In this document: one piece after another, positions 35,758 through 45,940 of the stretch | Layout: each line of letters begins with the position of its first letter | How positions within the stretch are numbered: position 1 is the first letter of the stretch | Assembly (NCBI GenBank): GCA_960531495.1 | Contig: OY482850.1 | Coordinates: forward strand, 3,431,084-3,495,083 | DNA: 64,000 nt | Source: Zeus faber | Taxonomy: Eukaryota > Chordata > Actinopteri > Zeiformes > Zeidae | Reading direction: 5' to 3' | The notes under the pieces: generated by a model | The model's database searches: none | What the model was told of the DNA's origin: nothing | What the model saw: only the letters and a program-made list of their open reading frames with translations | Position numbers and translations under genes: made by a program

Positions 35758-36167
35758 TGTCATGATCTACGCCTTCTTCTACTTTCCCCTCCCTCTCCTT
35801 ACCTGTCTCATTAGCCCAACTCTATTCACCTGCGCACACAGCTGTTCCAGATCTGCAATCTAACCACTATATATGCCTCTCTCACCAGTCACCCATTGCC
35901 AGATCGTCTTCAATGCTTGCACCAGACATTCCAGCGTTTTCCGGACTGATTCCCTGCTACCGACTCTGCCTCGCTCCGACCACGTATCCTGCCTGCCACT
36001 CCACCTGTCTTCTGTCTGCACTCCTCGTTATCGAACCTGCCTGTCCCCGACGATGTATCCTGCCTGTCCCCTGCCTGTCTTCTGTCTGCTCTACAAATAA
36101 AAGACATTACCAAATATCCCTGCCTGTCATTGTGCTGCAATTGGTGGTCCTAACCACACCCGTTACA
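35758..36167 (+). repeat. 5' LTR of sushi copy 1
   Basis: 410 bp from TGTCATGATCTACG to ACACCCGTTACA. It contains a TATA box (35868-35874) and AATAAA (about 36097-36102). Direct pyrimidine-rich repeats around CCTGCCTGTC occur in the right half. It ends 17 bp before the gag ATG. Confidence 0.85.
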
Positions 36168-36183
36168 GTACAATCTGGCCAAC
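35868..36183 (+). promoter_or_regulatory. TATA box, likely start site and self-primer pair
   Basis: TATATAT at 35868-35874 places transcription start near 35895, where the sequence is ATTGCCAGATCG. Just after the LTR, 36172-36183 reads AATCTGGCCAAC. This is the reverse complement of the putative RNA 5' end apart from one extra base. That is the arrangement used by Tf1/sushi-group elements, which prime reverse transcription with their own 5' end instead of a tRNA. Start site and pairing are inferred. Confidence 0.6.
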
Positions 36184-36184
36184 A

Positions 36185-37173
36185 ATGGACCCAGCACGCA
36201 ACCCCGAGTTGCTGGCACGCCTGGGAAGGGTGGAGTCACAGCTCCAACACAAGGAGGCTGTCCGAGCCTCCACCTCAGCGGACGTGCGGCTAGCAGCGGC
36301 TAGCCAGGAGCAAGGGCTCCCCACGCTAGCTGCCCAGGTCCAGCAGCTCGCCATCGCTCTTGGTCAGTTCATCCCGCCGCCTGCTTCCCCGGACCCACCT
36401 GCACCGGCCCAGCCTGGGTACTCCCTGGAGCCCCGGGTGGGGGTTCCAGAACGCTACGCCGGAGACGCAGACGGCTGTAGTCCGTTCATTATGAACTGTC
36501 CCATCCTCTTCGCTCTGTAGCCCCACACCTTTGCCTCCGAGGAAGCCAGGGTGGCGTTCACCGTAAATCACCTGATGGGCCGCGCTCGGCTATGGGGAAC
36601 GGCCGAGTGGGAACGACGCACACCAGCCTGCTCCTCCTTCCACGCCTTCGCCGCCGAGCTCCGCAAGGTGTTCGGGGTGACATCACGAGGTCCCGATGCT
36701 GCTGGTGGTCTCCTGGGTCTCAGTCAAGGGTCCCGCTCCGTGGTCGATTACGCGATCGACTTCCACGATTGACTTCCGCACTCAGCCTTGACTGAGCGAG
36801 TGGAACCCGGCAGCCCAGATTGACGCGTTCCTGATGGGATTAGCAGAGTACGTGAAGGATGAGCTAGTTTCCCACGACCTGCCCACCTCTCTCGATGGCA
36901 TCATTGAGCTTGCTTCCCGTATCGACCGACGCATCCAGGCCCGCGAGCAAGAGAGGGATCAGAGGCATGTGGAGCCGTCTTCCAGGTTCCTCCAGGCCGC
37001 CAGCTCTTCCGGCCCGTCAACCCACGAGTGAGGCCTCTCCCATGCGGGTTGGCCAGTCCAGCCTCACCCCAGAGGAGAAGGAGAGACGCCGGGTGGGGAA
37101 CCTTTGCCTCTACTGTGGTCTAGCTGGACACTACATTTCCGGGTGTCCGGTAAAAAGCCGGGCTCGCCAGTGA
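36185..37173 (+). pseudogene. gag of sushi copy 1, broken
   Basis: Begins MDPARNPELLARLGRVESQL, with a coiled-coil-like start, then a proline-rich stretch (PPPASPDPPAPAQPGY). The capsid-like region contains VAFTVNHLMGRARLWGTAEW. It ends with a CCHC knuckle, CLYCGLAGHYISGC (37105-37146), intact and followed by a stop after KSRARQ. A TAG at 36518 and shifts near 36770 and 37030 break the frame. Gag would package the element RNA. The start is chosen because it follows the LTR and self-primer region immediately. Confidence 0.85.
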
Positions 37174-37640
37174 GGGTAGAGGTCCAGGTGAGCCACACCT
37201 CCGAATCCCCATCCAACCTACGCCCCCTCTGCCAGGCTCGGCTGCTCCTGCCCCAAGGCTCACATTCCCTCGCCATACTTATTGACTCTGGTTTCTGATG
37301 TTAACATCATCGACGATAACCTAGCACGGCAGCTGGGTGTTGGTCGAGTTCTCCTGCCTTCTCCGGTACCTGCCACTGCCCTGGATGGCCGCCTCCTGGG
37401 GACAGTCACCCATCAGACAGTGCCCATCTGCATGCACCTGTCCGGCAACCACCACGAGACGATTCTGACAATTCTGCATCCTGCACTCACTTCGTCACCC
37501 TCTCCTCCTGGGGTTCCCCTGGCTCCGGCGTCACAACCCACACCTCGACTGAACCACAGGGGCTATTCTGGGATGGAGTCCTGCGTGCCATCAGGTCTGC
37601 CTGAAGCAAGCCGCCGCACCTCAGCCACCCAACAGCTCCA
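37174..37640 (+). pseudogene. Protease of sushi copy 1, broken
   Basis: Reads CQARLLLPQGSHSLAILIDS up to GF and a stop, so the catalytic DSG (about 37281-37289) is intact. A 1-2 base shift then moves to DVNIIDDNLARQLGVGRVLL and HHETILTILHPALTS. The active site loop is thus separated from the rest of the enzyme by a frameshift. The protease would sit between Gag and RT in the polyprotein. Confidence 0.75.
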
Positions 37641-37654
37641 GCTCCGCACCCGAC

Positions 37655-38900
37655 ATGTTGGGGGTCCCCGCCGAGTACCTCGACTTCAGGGAGGTCTTCA
37701 GCAAGGCCAAGGCGACCCCCGCACAGACCGTACGATATTGCCATCGACCTCCAGCCCGGCTCTTCGTGGAGAAGAAGGACAAGTCGCTTCGCCCCTGTAT
37801 TGACTATCGCGATCTCAACAACATTACGGTCAAGAACCGTTATCCCCTGCCCCTCATCTCATCAGCCTTCGAACTCCTGGAGGGGGCCACGGTGTTCACC
37901 AAGCTCGACCTATGCAACGCCTACCATCTGGTCCGGGTTCGAGAGGGGGACGAATGGAAGACGGCGTTCAACACTCCCTCCGGTCACTACGAATATCTGG
38001 TGATGCCCTTTGGTCTCACCAACGCCTCCGCCGTCTTTCAGGCCCTGGTCAATGACGTGCTCAGGGACATGCTCAACAAATTCGTCTTCGTGTACCTCGA
38101 CAACATCCTGATCTTCTCCCGATCCCAAGCTGAGCACGTCCACCACGTCCAGACGGTCCTGCAGCGCCTCCTGGAGAACTCACTCTTTGTGAAGGCGGAG
38201 AAGTGTGAGTTTCACGTCCCGTCCATCTCCTTCCTGGGGTACGTTGTAGGGAGGGGGACCATCCAGATGGACTCCACTAAGGTCTCTACCTGGCCCGCCC
38301 GGGACACCCGCAAACAACTCCAGCGCTTCCTCGGTTTTGCCAACTTCTATGGGCGGTTCATCCGAGGCTACAGCACGGTGGCTGCCCCCCTCACAGCCCT
38401 AACTTCCTCCAAGGTGCTGTTTCGGTGGTCCGCCGCCGCCAACGACGCCTTCCTGGCCCTGAAGGCACAGTTCACTTCAGCCCCCATTCTGGTATTGCCT
38501 GACCCCAAACGGCAGTTCGCGGTTGAAGTGGACGCCTCCGACGTGGGAGTCGGGGCTGTTCTGTCCCAGAGAACCGCCTCCGACCAGAAGCTTCATCCCT
38601 GCGCCTTCTTCTCCAGGTGTTTAATCCCGGCCGAGAGGAACTACGACATCGGGAATAGGGAGCTTCTCGCCGTCAAATTCGCCCTGGAGGAGTGGCGACA
38701 CCACAAGAACCTGGAGTATATCCAGTCCGCCAGGAGACTGAACTCCCGTCAGCCCCGTTGGGCGCTCTTCCTAACAAGGTTCAATTTCTCCCTCTCCGCC
38801 GGGGTCACCCAATATCAAACCTGACGCCCTGTCCCGGCAGTTCCAGGAGGAGGAGGAAGACGCTGCTGACCCTGACACCATTCTACCGTCCTCCCGTCTA
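37655..38900 (+). pseudogene. RT and RNase H of sushi copy 1
   Basis: An uninterrupted 389-codon frame. Landmarks are [67 protein letters not shown] and [15 protein letters not shown], then RNase [19 protein letters not shown] and [16 protein letters not shown]. The catalytic box is YLDN, the second Asp being Asn (38102-38104). Compared with copy 2 at 62-63 kb, the RNase H lacks about 14 residues between EEWRH and HKNLEYI, including the Asp of TDH. About 45 residues of the RT N-terminus are also missing near 37758. It reads well but would be enzymatically dead. Confidence 0.9.
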
Positions 38901-38901
38901 G

Positions 38902-39545
38902 TTGCCACTCTCACCTGGGAGGTGGAAGAGAAGGTTAGAGCTGCCGCTCAGGAGCAGCCTGGACCCAGCGCATGTCCGCCCGACCTTCTGTTCGTCCTGC
39001 CTGACCTCCGAGGTTCTCCATTGGGCCCACAACTCCCGACTCACCTGCCACCCGAGGATCCAGCGGACGAAGGAGGTCGTCCAGCGTCGCTTCTGGTGGC
39101 TCTCCCTGGGTGAGGACGTCCGAGGGTTCGTCAACGCCTGCCCCACCTGTAACCAGCACAAACCCTCTCTTCTTGCTCCTGCTGGTCTCATACACCCACT
39201 GCCGGGTCCTCATCGCCCCTGGTCTCACATCTCCGTGAACTTGTTACTGGTCTGCCACCGTCTAGCAGCAACACTACCATCCTGGTGGACCGTGGTGGAC
39301 CGGTTTAGCAAGATGGCTCACTTTGTGCCTCTACTGAAGCTCCCGTCGGCCAAGGGCACCGCCAAGCTATTAATGTACCACGTCGTCCGCCTCCATGGCA
39401 TCCCGGTAGATGTTGTATCTGACCGGGGTCCCCAGTTCGCCTCTGTCTTCTGGAGGGAGTTCTGTGCGCTCCTGGGGGCCACCTCTCTTCAGGGTCCAAC
39501 GGCCAAACGGAGCGGAAGAACCAGGAGATGGAGACGGCCCTTTGC
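38902..39545 (+). pseudogene. Integrase N-terminus and core of sushi copy 1
   Basis: Visible are the HHCC finger (WAHNSRLTCHPR and ACPTCNQHK), then SHISVNLLLVCH where the first catalytic Asp should be; here it is Asn. Copy 2 has IALDFVTG at the same place. [20 protein letters not shown] and [15 protein letters not shown], with the second Asp, follow. A shift near 39495 displaces the region with the catalytic Glu into the next frame. Confidence 0.85.
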
Positions 39546-40412
39546 TGCATGACATTACAACACCCGTCGTCCTGGTCCGAGCAGCTTTTGTGGGTGGAAT
39601 ATGCCCACAACACCCTGACCAGTTCGGCCACAGGCCTCTCCCCCTTCCAGTGCGCCTACGGCTTCCAACCTCTGTTCCCGGCCCTTGAGAAGGAGGCTTC
39701 CTGCCCGTCCATCAAGGTCTTCATTCGCCGCTGCCGCAGGACCTGGACCTGGGCCCGGGCCGCCCTCCTCCAAGCCGCTGGCCGCAACGCCTCTGCCGCC
39801 AACCGTCACCGCTCCCAGGCCCCGGAGTACCAGCCGGGCCAGAAGGTCTGGCTCTCCACCCGGGACCTCCCCCTTAAGGTGGAATACAAAAAGCTGGCTC
39901 CTCGGTTCATTGGCCCGTTCTTGATCGAGAAGGTCGTCAATCCGGTGGCAGTGCGGCTCAAGCTCCCCAGGTCCATGCGCGTCCATCCCACCTTCCATGT
40001 GTCCAAAGTTAAGCCGGTCCGGGAGAGTACTCTGGTCCCCTTGGCGCCTCCCCCGCCTCCTCCGTGCTTCATTGACGGGGGTCCTGCCTTTTCTGTCCGC
40101 CGTCTCTGTCTCCGTCTGCGAGGCACATTCTGGACCACACCCTCATCAAGAGGTTCCATCAGCGCCATCCTGACCAGCCCTCCAGACCAGCCCTCCAGAC
40201 CGGGTCAACCCTCCCGACCGCAGACCCCACCACCTCTCTTGTCTGTGTCCTCCAGCGATGTTTCAGAGGCGGAGGATGTTGACCCTGGGGGTCCCTCCTC
40301 CGATGAGGATGTGGCCCATTTAGCGGTGGACGAGGAGATGGACGGGGTCTCCAACTACTCAGATGAGGATCACGTGGCCCATTTAGCGGCCGCACCCAGC
40401 TGCACGAATTGA
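39490..40412 (+). pseudogene. Integrase 3' part and C-terminus of sushi copy 1
   Basis: The Glu-containing stretch [16 protein letters not shown] is readable from about 39492. The frame then stays open for 295 codons: [36 protein letters not shown], the GPF module [17 protein letters not shown] and [13 protein letters not shown] proline run and [13 protein letters not shown] mark the start of a chromodomain. The chromodomain core is missing: SVRRL passes into a shifted remnant containing [11 protein letters not shown]-coding bases. An acidic tail contains a duplicated VAHLA motif 64 bp apart (40313 and 40377). Confidence 0.85.
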
Positions 40413-40415
40413 AAC

Positions 40416-40918
40416 ACAGACAATCTGCCCCAACTCAGACAAATAACAAAGTGAATTGCAAAAGAAATGTATAAAAATAACCCAAAGTGGAGGAACTCGA
40501 GGATTATATTGATTATTATTATAACGAGTATGTGATGGAAGAGGACTAACAATAACTAACTAATTTACTAACACACTCAGTTAACTAACTGATTCCTCAA
40601 ACACAATTCAATAAGTTAAATGGATAAAATAAGAGTAGAAAGGTAATATACAATGTAGGAATACAAAATAGAAATAAAAGGAATAGACTATTGTGGTATA
40701 CGTATACAGACAAGTGCAGTAAAGTGGCTTCTGAAAAAATTTAGGTAGTGTGTGTGGGGATACACAGTACAGCATACAGTATGGTACAGCAATACAGTAA
40801 CACTGAACAGAACAGAAATACAGCACAGTATGCTATAACCCAGTACAGGGTACAGTATGCAGTACAGTATGCAACTTACAGTACGGTAAGGCAGTGGTGC
40901 CTACAGTATGTGTGAGTC
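40416..40918 (-). other. LINE 3' UTR
   Basis: AT-rich, non-coding, with many TACTGTA phrases (ACAGTACAG on the plus strand) between 40760 and 40900. It follows the LINE stop region directly. No clear terminal repeat was seen. Confidence 0.5.
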
Positions 40919-41868
40919 TCAGTGTGGGCTCCTGGTGAGTTCACCGTTGACAGTCCTTATGGCTTGCAGGAAGAAACTCTGTCTCAGTCTCTCTGTCCTC
41001 ACTGCATGACTGCGGAGGCCCTTGCCTGACCGCAGCAGCCAGATCAGTCCGTTGTTCGGGTGGTGAGGATCCTTCATGATCCTGCAGGCTCTGCTGCTAC
41101 ACCCCCTGCTGTATAAGTCCTGTAGGTAGGGGAGAGTAGTTCCAGTGCTACGTTCGGCTGAACGCACCACCCGCTGCAGGGCCAGCCTCTCCTGAGCAGT
41201 AAAGCTCCCAAACCAGGCAGATTAGTTGCCTGTCAGGATGCTCTTCACTGTTCCAGAGTAGAAGGAGTTGAGGATCCTCACAAGACTTAGAATTTCCTTA
41301 CCTGCCTGAGGTGGTAAAGACACTGCCTCCCCCTTTTCACCAGAGTGTCTGTATGTGTGGTCAATGTTAAGTCCTCTGTGATGTGGTTTCCCAGGTTCTT
41401 GAAGCAGCACACCCTGTCAACAGAAGTCCCATTAATCATCAACGGCGCGTTTACAATCCTCTCCTAAAGTCCACAATCAACTCCTTAGTTTTACTAATGT
41501 TCAGGAGGAGGCTGTTGTCCTGACACCAAAGTGACAGGTCCGGCACCTCCTCACGGCCTTCTCATCGTCGTCAGTGATCAGGCCCACCGCGACGGTGTCA
41601 TCACCAACTTGATGATGGTGTTGGAGCTAGACCTAGCCACACAGTCATGTGTGTACAGGGAGTACAGTAGAGGGCTGAGGACGCACCCCTGGGAGAATCC
41701 TGTGTTCAGGGGGAGGGTGCTGGATGTGTGCCTCCCCACTCTAACCACGTGGGGCCTTGCTGTGAGGAAGTCCAGGGTCCAGGCACACAGCGCAGTGTTC
41801 AGTCCTAGCTCCAGCAGCTTGACAGACAGTCTGCTGGGGATTATCATTCATCAAAAGACATGATTCCT
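40919..41868 (-). pseudogene. RT C-terminal part of minus-strand LINE
   Basis: From 41847 downwards: [32 protein letters not shown] and [20 protein letters not shown], then SNTIIK. The frame shifts exactly where FADD should be (41595-41610, one base short). The C-terminal region reads LQRVVRSAERSTGTTLPYLQ, DLYSRGCSSRACRIMKDPHH and SFFLQAIRTVN near 40950-41170. Stops occur between the two parts. It would have polymerised LINE cDNA. Confidence 0.8.
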
Positions 41869-41869
41869 C

Positions 41870-42815
41870 ATGCAACAGTCAAGAGTGAATTATTTAGAAT
41901 TCATTGACAAAACAGGTAAATTTCTTACCAATCAATTGAAACACGATAGCGAAAAAACATATATTACAGTCATCAAACATTCACAGGGTAGGATAACACA
42001 CACCCTGCAAGACATCAATTAAATATTCAGGGATTTTTTAAATAATATATATCACTCAGATAATTAATCAAATATATCAAACATTACTCATTCCTCGATG
42101 ATATAGAACTATAAACGATCCAGAGATCAGGCTACCACATTAGATCCGCCACTTACTCTAGAATAAATTAGGAAAGCTCTCTTCTCTATTCCCAACAATA
42201 AATCAATCTGGATCATATGGCTACCCAGTGGAATTCTATGAACACTTCTGGCCACTTATATCCCCATTATTCATCAGAATGTTTACGGAGATTATGTCAA
42301 CCTCCACCATGCCGCCGCAGATGAATACTGCTCTCATTTCTGTTTCTCTCAATTCCAATAAGCACTCAACCCAATTCTGATTTTAATATTATTAGTCAAA
42401 CACTAATCAGCAGAATTGGAAAAGTAATTCAATTAGTAATTCACCCAGACCAAACGGGCTTTGTCAAGGGCAGACACTCATCTAGCAATATACGTCGTTC
42501 AGTTCATTCATTCAGTATGATCAGCATATCTCAAAGGAACAACTTAAATACTGTTATTGCTTCTTTAGATGCCAAATAAGCATTTGACAGAGTTGATTGG
42601 ACATATCTATTTTTCACCCCTCGCAGCAGCCATCTGTCAAAACAGTAATATTATTGGCATACAAACAGGAAACTCTGTTCACAAAATCAGTTTGTATGCA
42701 AACAATATTTTGTTGTATTTACGGAACACAATATCATCCTTACCGGAACTGTTTAATCTTATATACACATTTTTTAGCCATCTCAGACTGTTCCATAAAC
42801 TAGGCTAAAACCACG
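41870..42815 (+). mobile_element. L1-type LINE fragment nested in the minus-strand LINE
   Basis: The plus strand encodes an RT of L1/Tx1 style, opposite to the surrounding LINE. On both sides the host LINE resumes (RT C-terminal part to the left, N-terminal part to the right on the minus strand). That shows the L1 piece arrived later. Both ends of L1 are missing. Confidence 0.75.
42190..42810 (+). pseudogene. L1-type reverse transcriptase, broken
   Basis: Readable are IPNNKSIWIIWLPSGILWTL-like fingers, then SRIGKVIQLVIHPDQTGFVK and GRHSSSNIRRSVHSF, and motif A as SLDAK, stop, AFDRVDWTYLF. A deletion then jumps to PLAAAICQNSNIIGIQTGNS and HKISLYANNILLYLRN. The catalytic Y-A-D-D is YANN (42695-42706): both Asp are Asn. 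The frame continues to about 42806. Confidence 0.8.
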
Positions 42816-42819
42816 GTCT

Positions 42820-43970
42820 TACCACTAAGTGGGGAAGACTGGAATGCTGTAACCTAGAAACCTCCCTTAACCATCACAACGGGCAGGGTTAGTGGTGAGC
42901 CCTGCCCACCTCAGGGACTTGAGCACTGTGCCAACATGCTCGGGGGCTGCGGGCTAGAGAGACGCTGATGTAATCCCTCATCAGCCTCTTGAAGCACTTC
43001 ATGACCACTGAGGTACAGTAAGGGCCAGCTGACGGTAATCATTCAGACTGGCTGGAAAGGCTTCTTCCGCACAGGGATGATGGTGGACATCTTGAAGCAG
43101 GAAGGGACCAGGGCCAGGGAAGCTTTGAATATCCCAGTGAGTACTGGGGCTAGCTGGTTATTACAGGTCTTCAGTACTCACCCAGATATGCCATCTGGCC
43201 CTGCAGCTTTCCTTTACATCCATCAGGCCTCCTAATGTCATGCTCAGACACTGAGAGTGTGCGCTCATCCCCAGCAGTGTAACTCCAATTAGTCGGTGAG
43301 CTAGCACTGTTGTTCCATCCTCAAACTGTACATAAAAGGAGTTCAGTTCATTGGCTAGGGAGGCGTCCACACTCGTGGCTGGGGAGGGGCTGCTCTTGTA
43401 GTTCGTAATAGTCCGCAGCCCCTGCCACAAGTGTCTGGTGGCCCATTGCTCCATCTGTCACTCCACTGTGTCCCTGTACATCCGTTTAGCGTACTTCACT
43501 GCCCTCCCTTTGTATGACGCTGCTTTGTACTTGTACTTGTTGGTGGATACAAGACCTTTATTGTAAGCGGCCCTCCGGGCATTCAGAGTGCTGCAGATGG
43601 AATTATCCATCCGCGGTTTCTGTTTCAGAAATATCCAAACTTTTACCATAGTAACGATGCTGTCCGCTAACGTAGATATGAAGCGCATAGCTACTTCCGT
43701 AAAATGGCTGTCGTCACTGGAACTTGATTGGAACAGGTCCCAGTCAACGTCATTCAGAGCATCCTGAAGCGCGGCCTCTGACTGGTTTGACCACCGCTTT
43801 ACGTCACTCATCACTACCTTTCCACGTAAGATGCAAGGCTTGTAAACATGAAGAAACAAGATGGCGGCAAGGTCCGATTTCCCGAAAGCAGGGAGTGAGA
43901 CAGTCTTGTTTCCGTTCTTGTACGATGTGTAGCAATAGTCCAGAGTTCTTTCTACCCTGGTAGCACACAT
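42820..43970 (-). pseudogene. Linker and RT N-terminal part of minus-strand LINE
   Basis: 170 codons are open from 43970: RTLDYCYTSYKNGNKTVSLP, FGKSDLAAILFLHVYKP, VKRWSNQSEAALQDALNDVD and KRMYRDTVE. After a stop comes LWQGLRTITNYKSSPSPATS and ELNSFYVQFED (about 43310-43430). RT fingers continue to about 42830 with many shifts, including a KCFKRLMRDYI-like stretch near 43000. The L1 insertion follows. Confidence 0.75.
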
Positions 43971-43979
43971 GATGTGTTG

Positions 43980-44530
43980 ATGGAAATTAGGCAGAACTTT
44001 TTAAAAGTTCACCCAGTTAAAGTCCCCAGTCACCACCACAGCCATATCGGGTTGTTTGTTCTGAAGTCCGCACAACACATCATACAGGTCCAATAGTGCT
44101 GTGTCGTGTCCGCTTGGGGTGGAAAATAAAAGGCTGTGATGATGACCATGCTGAATTCCTGGGGGAGGTAGAATGGACGGCCTGAGATGGTCAGCTGTTC
44201 CGGGTTCAGCGAGCAGGAGCAGGAGAGAGTCTTGATGTTGTTGGGGTTACACCAGCTGTTGTTTATCATGAGGCAGACGCCTCCCCCCTTGGATTTCCCC
44301 CGACTCCTCCGACCTGTCAGCACGGAACCCAGAGAAGGCCTCGGATGGACGTATGGCATGGTCCAGCACCAGTGGGTTGAGCCATGTCTCAGTCAGGCAG
44401 AGGACACAACAGTTTCTCGTATCTAGTTGGAATGTAATCCTCGCTCAAAGGTCATCCATCTTGTTCTCCAGGGACTGGATGTTGGCAAGGAGGATGCTGG
44501 GCAGAGGTGGACGGTAAGGTTGTGTCCTCA
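43980..44530 (-). pseudogene. AP endonuclease domain of minus-strand LINE
   Basis: Minus-strand readings are CLTETWLNPLVLDHA (catalytic Glu), GKSKGGGVCLMINNSWC, LSCSCSLNPEQLTISGRPFY and YFPPQADT. The Asp-x-Asn motif region near 44030 reads GDFN-like across a frameshift. The continuation CATRVERTLDYCYTSYKNG, at the start of the next entry, is typical of the end of this domain. Confidence 0.7.
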
Positions 44531-45028
44531 TTCTGATCCAAATGCTGCCTCATTTACTGCGGTGCTTCCTCCATTGCCGCACCCATGGAACAGTGACTGC
44601 ATTGAAGTTATTGTCTTTGTTGGTTGTTTTGGCGCGTAGAATCTCTGCCGGCCACTTTGAAACAGCGGATAAAATGTCCCAAAATTGTTCCAATTTTCTA
44701 TATCCAGGAGTGCATCGCGGTCGTAGGAGGTCACTGCCAATGAGTTTTTGATGGACATAGTAATGTAAAACAAAATAAATGCCAAAATGTGACTCACCGC
44801 AGCAAAACCCGCCATTTCGCGCATTTCTAAAATCACCAGGAGCAGCCAAATAAGTTGAAAAAACCCCTCTTGAAGGAAAATTAGATTTTTCCAGATTCAT
44901 GCTTGTGGCATTCTCATCACCACACGCCAGTCAAATGGCGTGCTTAGGGACCTCTGGCACAGAGACACAGACGACGGTGGGTTGTGAAGACCAGTTTATT
45001 GTAGAGATGAGGCTAGATGGAATTAAGA

Positions 45029-45428
45029 AGAACAATCTTTAATCGTCACACAGCACACCACACTCCAACATATGCACGCACACACACACGCGCTTTGGAT
45101 GGTGGCCAGTGAAATGAGGCCTCTGTGTTTAACCCATCCTGGCTTGTCCTTCCTCCGGGGGCACAGCCAGGAGCAGTGGGCAGCATTTGTGGACGCGCCC
45201 GGGGACGAGTGTACATCGCTGGTCAGACGATGATGTGTGCATGTTTTTGGTGGGGGTCTTTACTGACGTGAGGTGGAGGATGAAACCCCATGTGACCACG
45301 GGGAGAACATGCAAACTCCACACAGAAAGGCTCCTATTTAGGAGATAACCCGCCGGAGCATGGTGCCAACAGCGCCCCAGGCGGGAATCGAACCCAGGAC
45401 CTTCTTGCTGTGAGGCAGCAGTGCAATG
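45029..45428 (-). mobile_element. tRNA-derived SINE, copy 1
   Basis: The minus strand carries a B box, GGTTCGATTCC (45384-45394), and the body phrase GTGGAGTTTGCATGTTCTCC. The 3' end has a CA/GT segment and GTGACGATTAAAGATTGTTC. The head stops at CATTGCACTG, just before the A box, where transposon sequence begins. The same family occurs at 52.1-52.5 and 55.6-56.0 kb. It resembles the V-SINE style. Confidence 0.75.
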
Positions 45429-45652
45429 ATCGATAGTTTCCTTTAGAGCAACAGTCCAAGTGAAGATCATTCACTCATATTCCATGTGATGTGAAGTCAC
45501 AATGTGAAACCATTTTGAGAGAGTTCGACCTTTAAATCGTACTGCTTTTACACACACACAGACATTGTTGTGGAGGGGGTGTGTCACTGAGGTCACTTCC
45601 ATAAGCAAGACGAGGATCCGGTTTCACTTGTCTGTGAAAACTCTGTGTTGTT

Positions 45653-45940
45653 ATGGATTAGGAGAAGCGGGTGGAGGAAGATCGAAATTATATTGCGGAC
45701 CTTAATCTGACCAGTGCGATTGATCCAAGTCATTTTGAGCAGCGCGTACTGAACTTCATTTTCCGCGATGCTGAATCTGATATTATCCCGGACTTTTCAA
45801 ACGAATTTCTACTTGAATGTGACGATAAAATGGAATATTTTCAAGAACCACCGGAGGAGACCAACGAAATGCCCGTTGTTGTTACAACGGAAGAGGTTGA
45901 TAATGTTATGAAGTACGTTGAGGTTGGTGATTTAAAATAA
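45653..45940 (+). pseudogene. Acidic N-terminal ORF of unidentified transposon (copy E)
   Basis: The ancestral start ATG at 45653 is followed by GAT TAG, a stop in codon 3. From there the frame is open: EKRVEEDRNYIADLNLTSAI, RVLNFIFRDAESDIIPDFSN, MEYFQEPPEETNEMPVVVTT and EEVDNVMKYVEVGDLK, ending at 45940. A later in-frame ATG at 45671 would give 89 residues. The protein is strongly acidic, without a visible DNA-binding or catalytic motif. AT-rich 3' noncoding DNA follows at once, so this is a short or terminally deleted transposase. Confidence 0.5.

Larger units (their letters stand above)
35758..40412 (+). mobile_element. Sushi-type Ty3/gypsy chromovirus, copy 1
   Basis: A 5' LTR, gag with zinc knuckle, protease, RT, RNase H, integrase and the integrase C-terminus lie in standard gypsy order. 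The gag start codon is 17 bp after the LTR. The pol frames are long but interrupted; the RT frame alone is 389 codons. Several key residues are lost (see components). No 3' LTR follows; the sequence passes straight into the 3' end of a minus-strand LINE at about 40413. Confidence 0.9.
40416..44786 (-). mobile_element. Jockey/CR1-group LINE with nested L1
   Basis: Read from 44786 downwards: endonuclease, linker, RT and a C-terminal region, then an AT-rich 3' UTR. The middle of RT is interrupted by a plus-strand L1 piece (about 41870-42815). RT style (THDC after the SPLLYSLY phrase, SNTIIK before the catalytic box) is common in fish LINEs, but I cannot fix the clade. Its 5' end meets a copy of the unidentified transposon; its 3' end meets sushi copy 1. 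Confidence 0.8.

Noticed and set aside
40413-40640. 3' LTR of sushi copy 1
   Set aside because: No sequence resembling 35758-36167 is found downstream of pol; the region is LINE 3' UTR.
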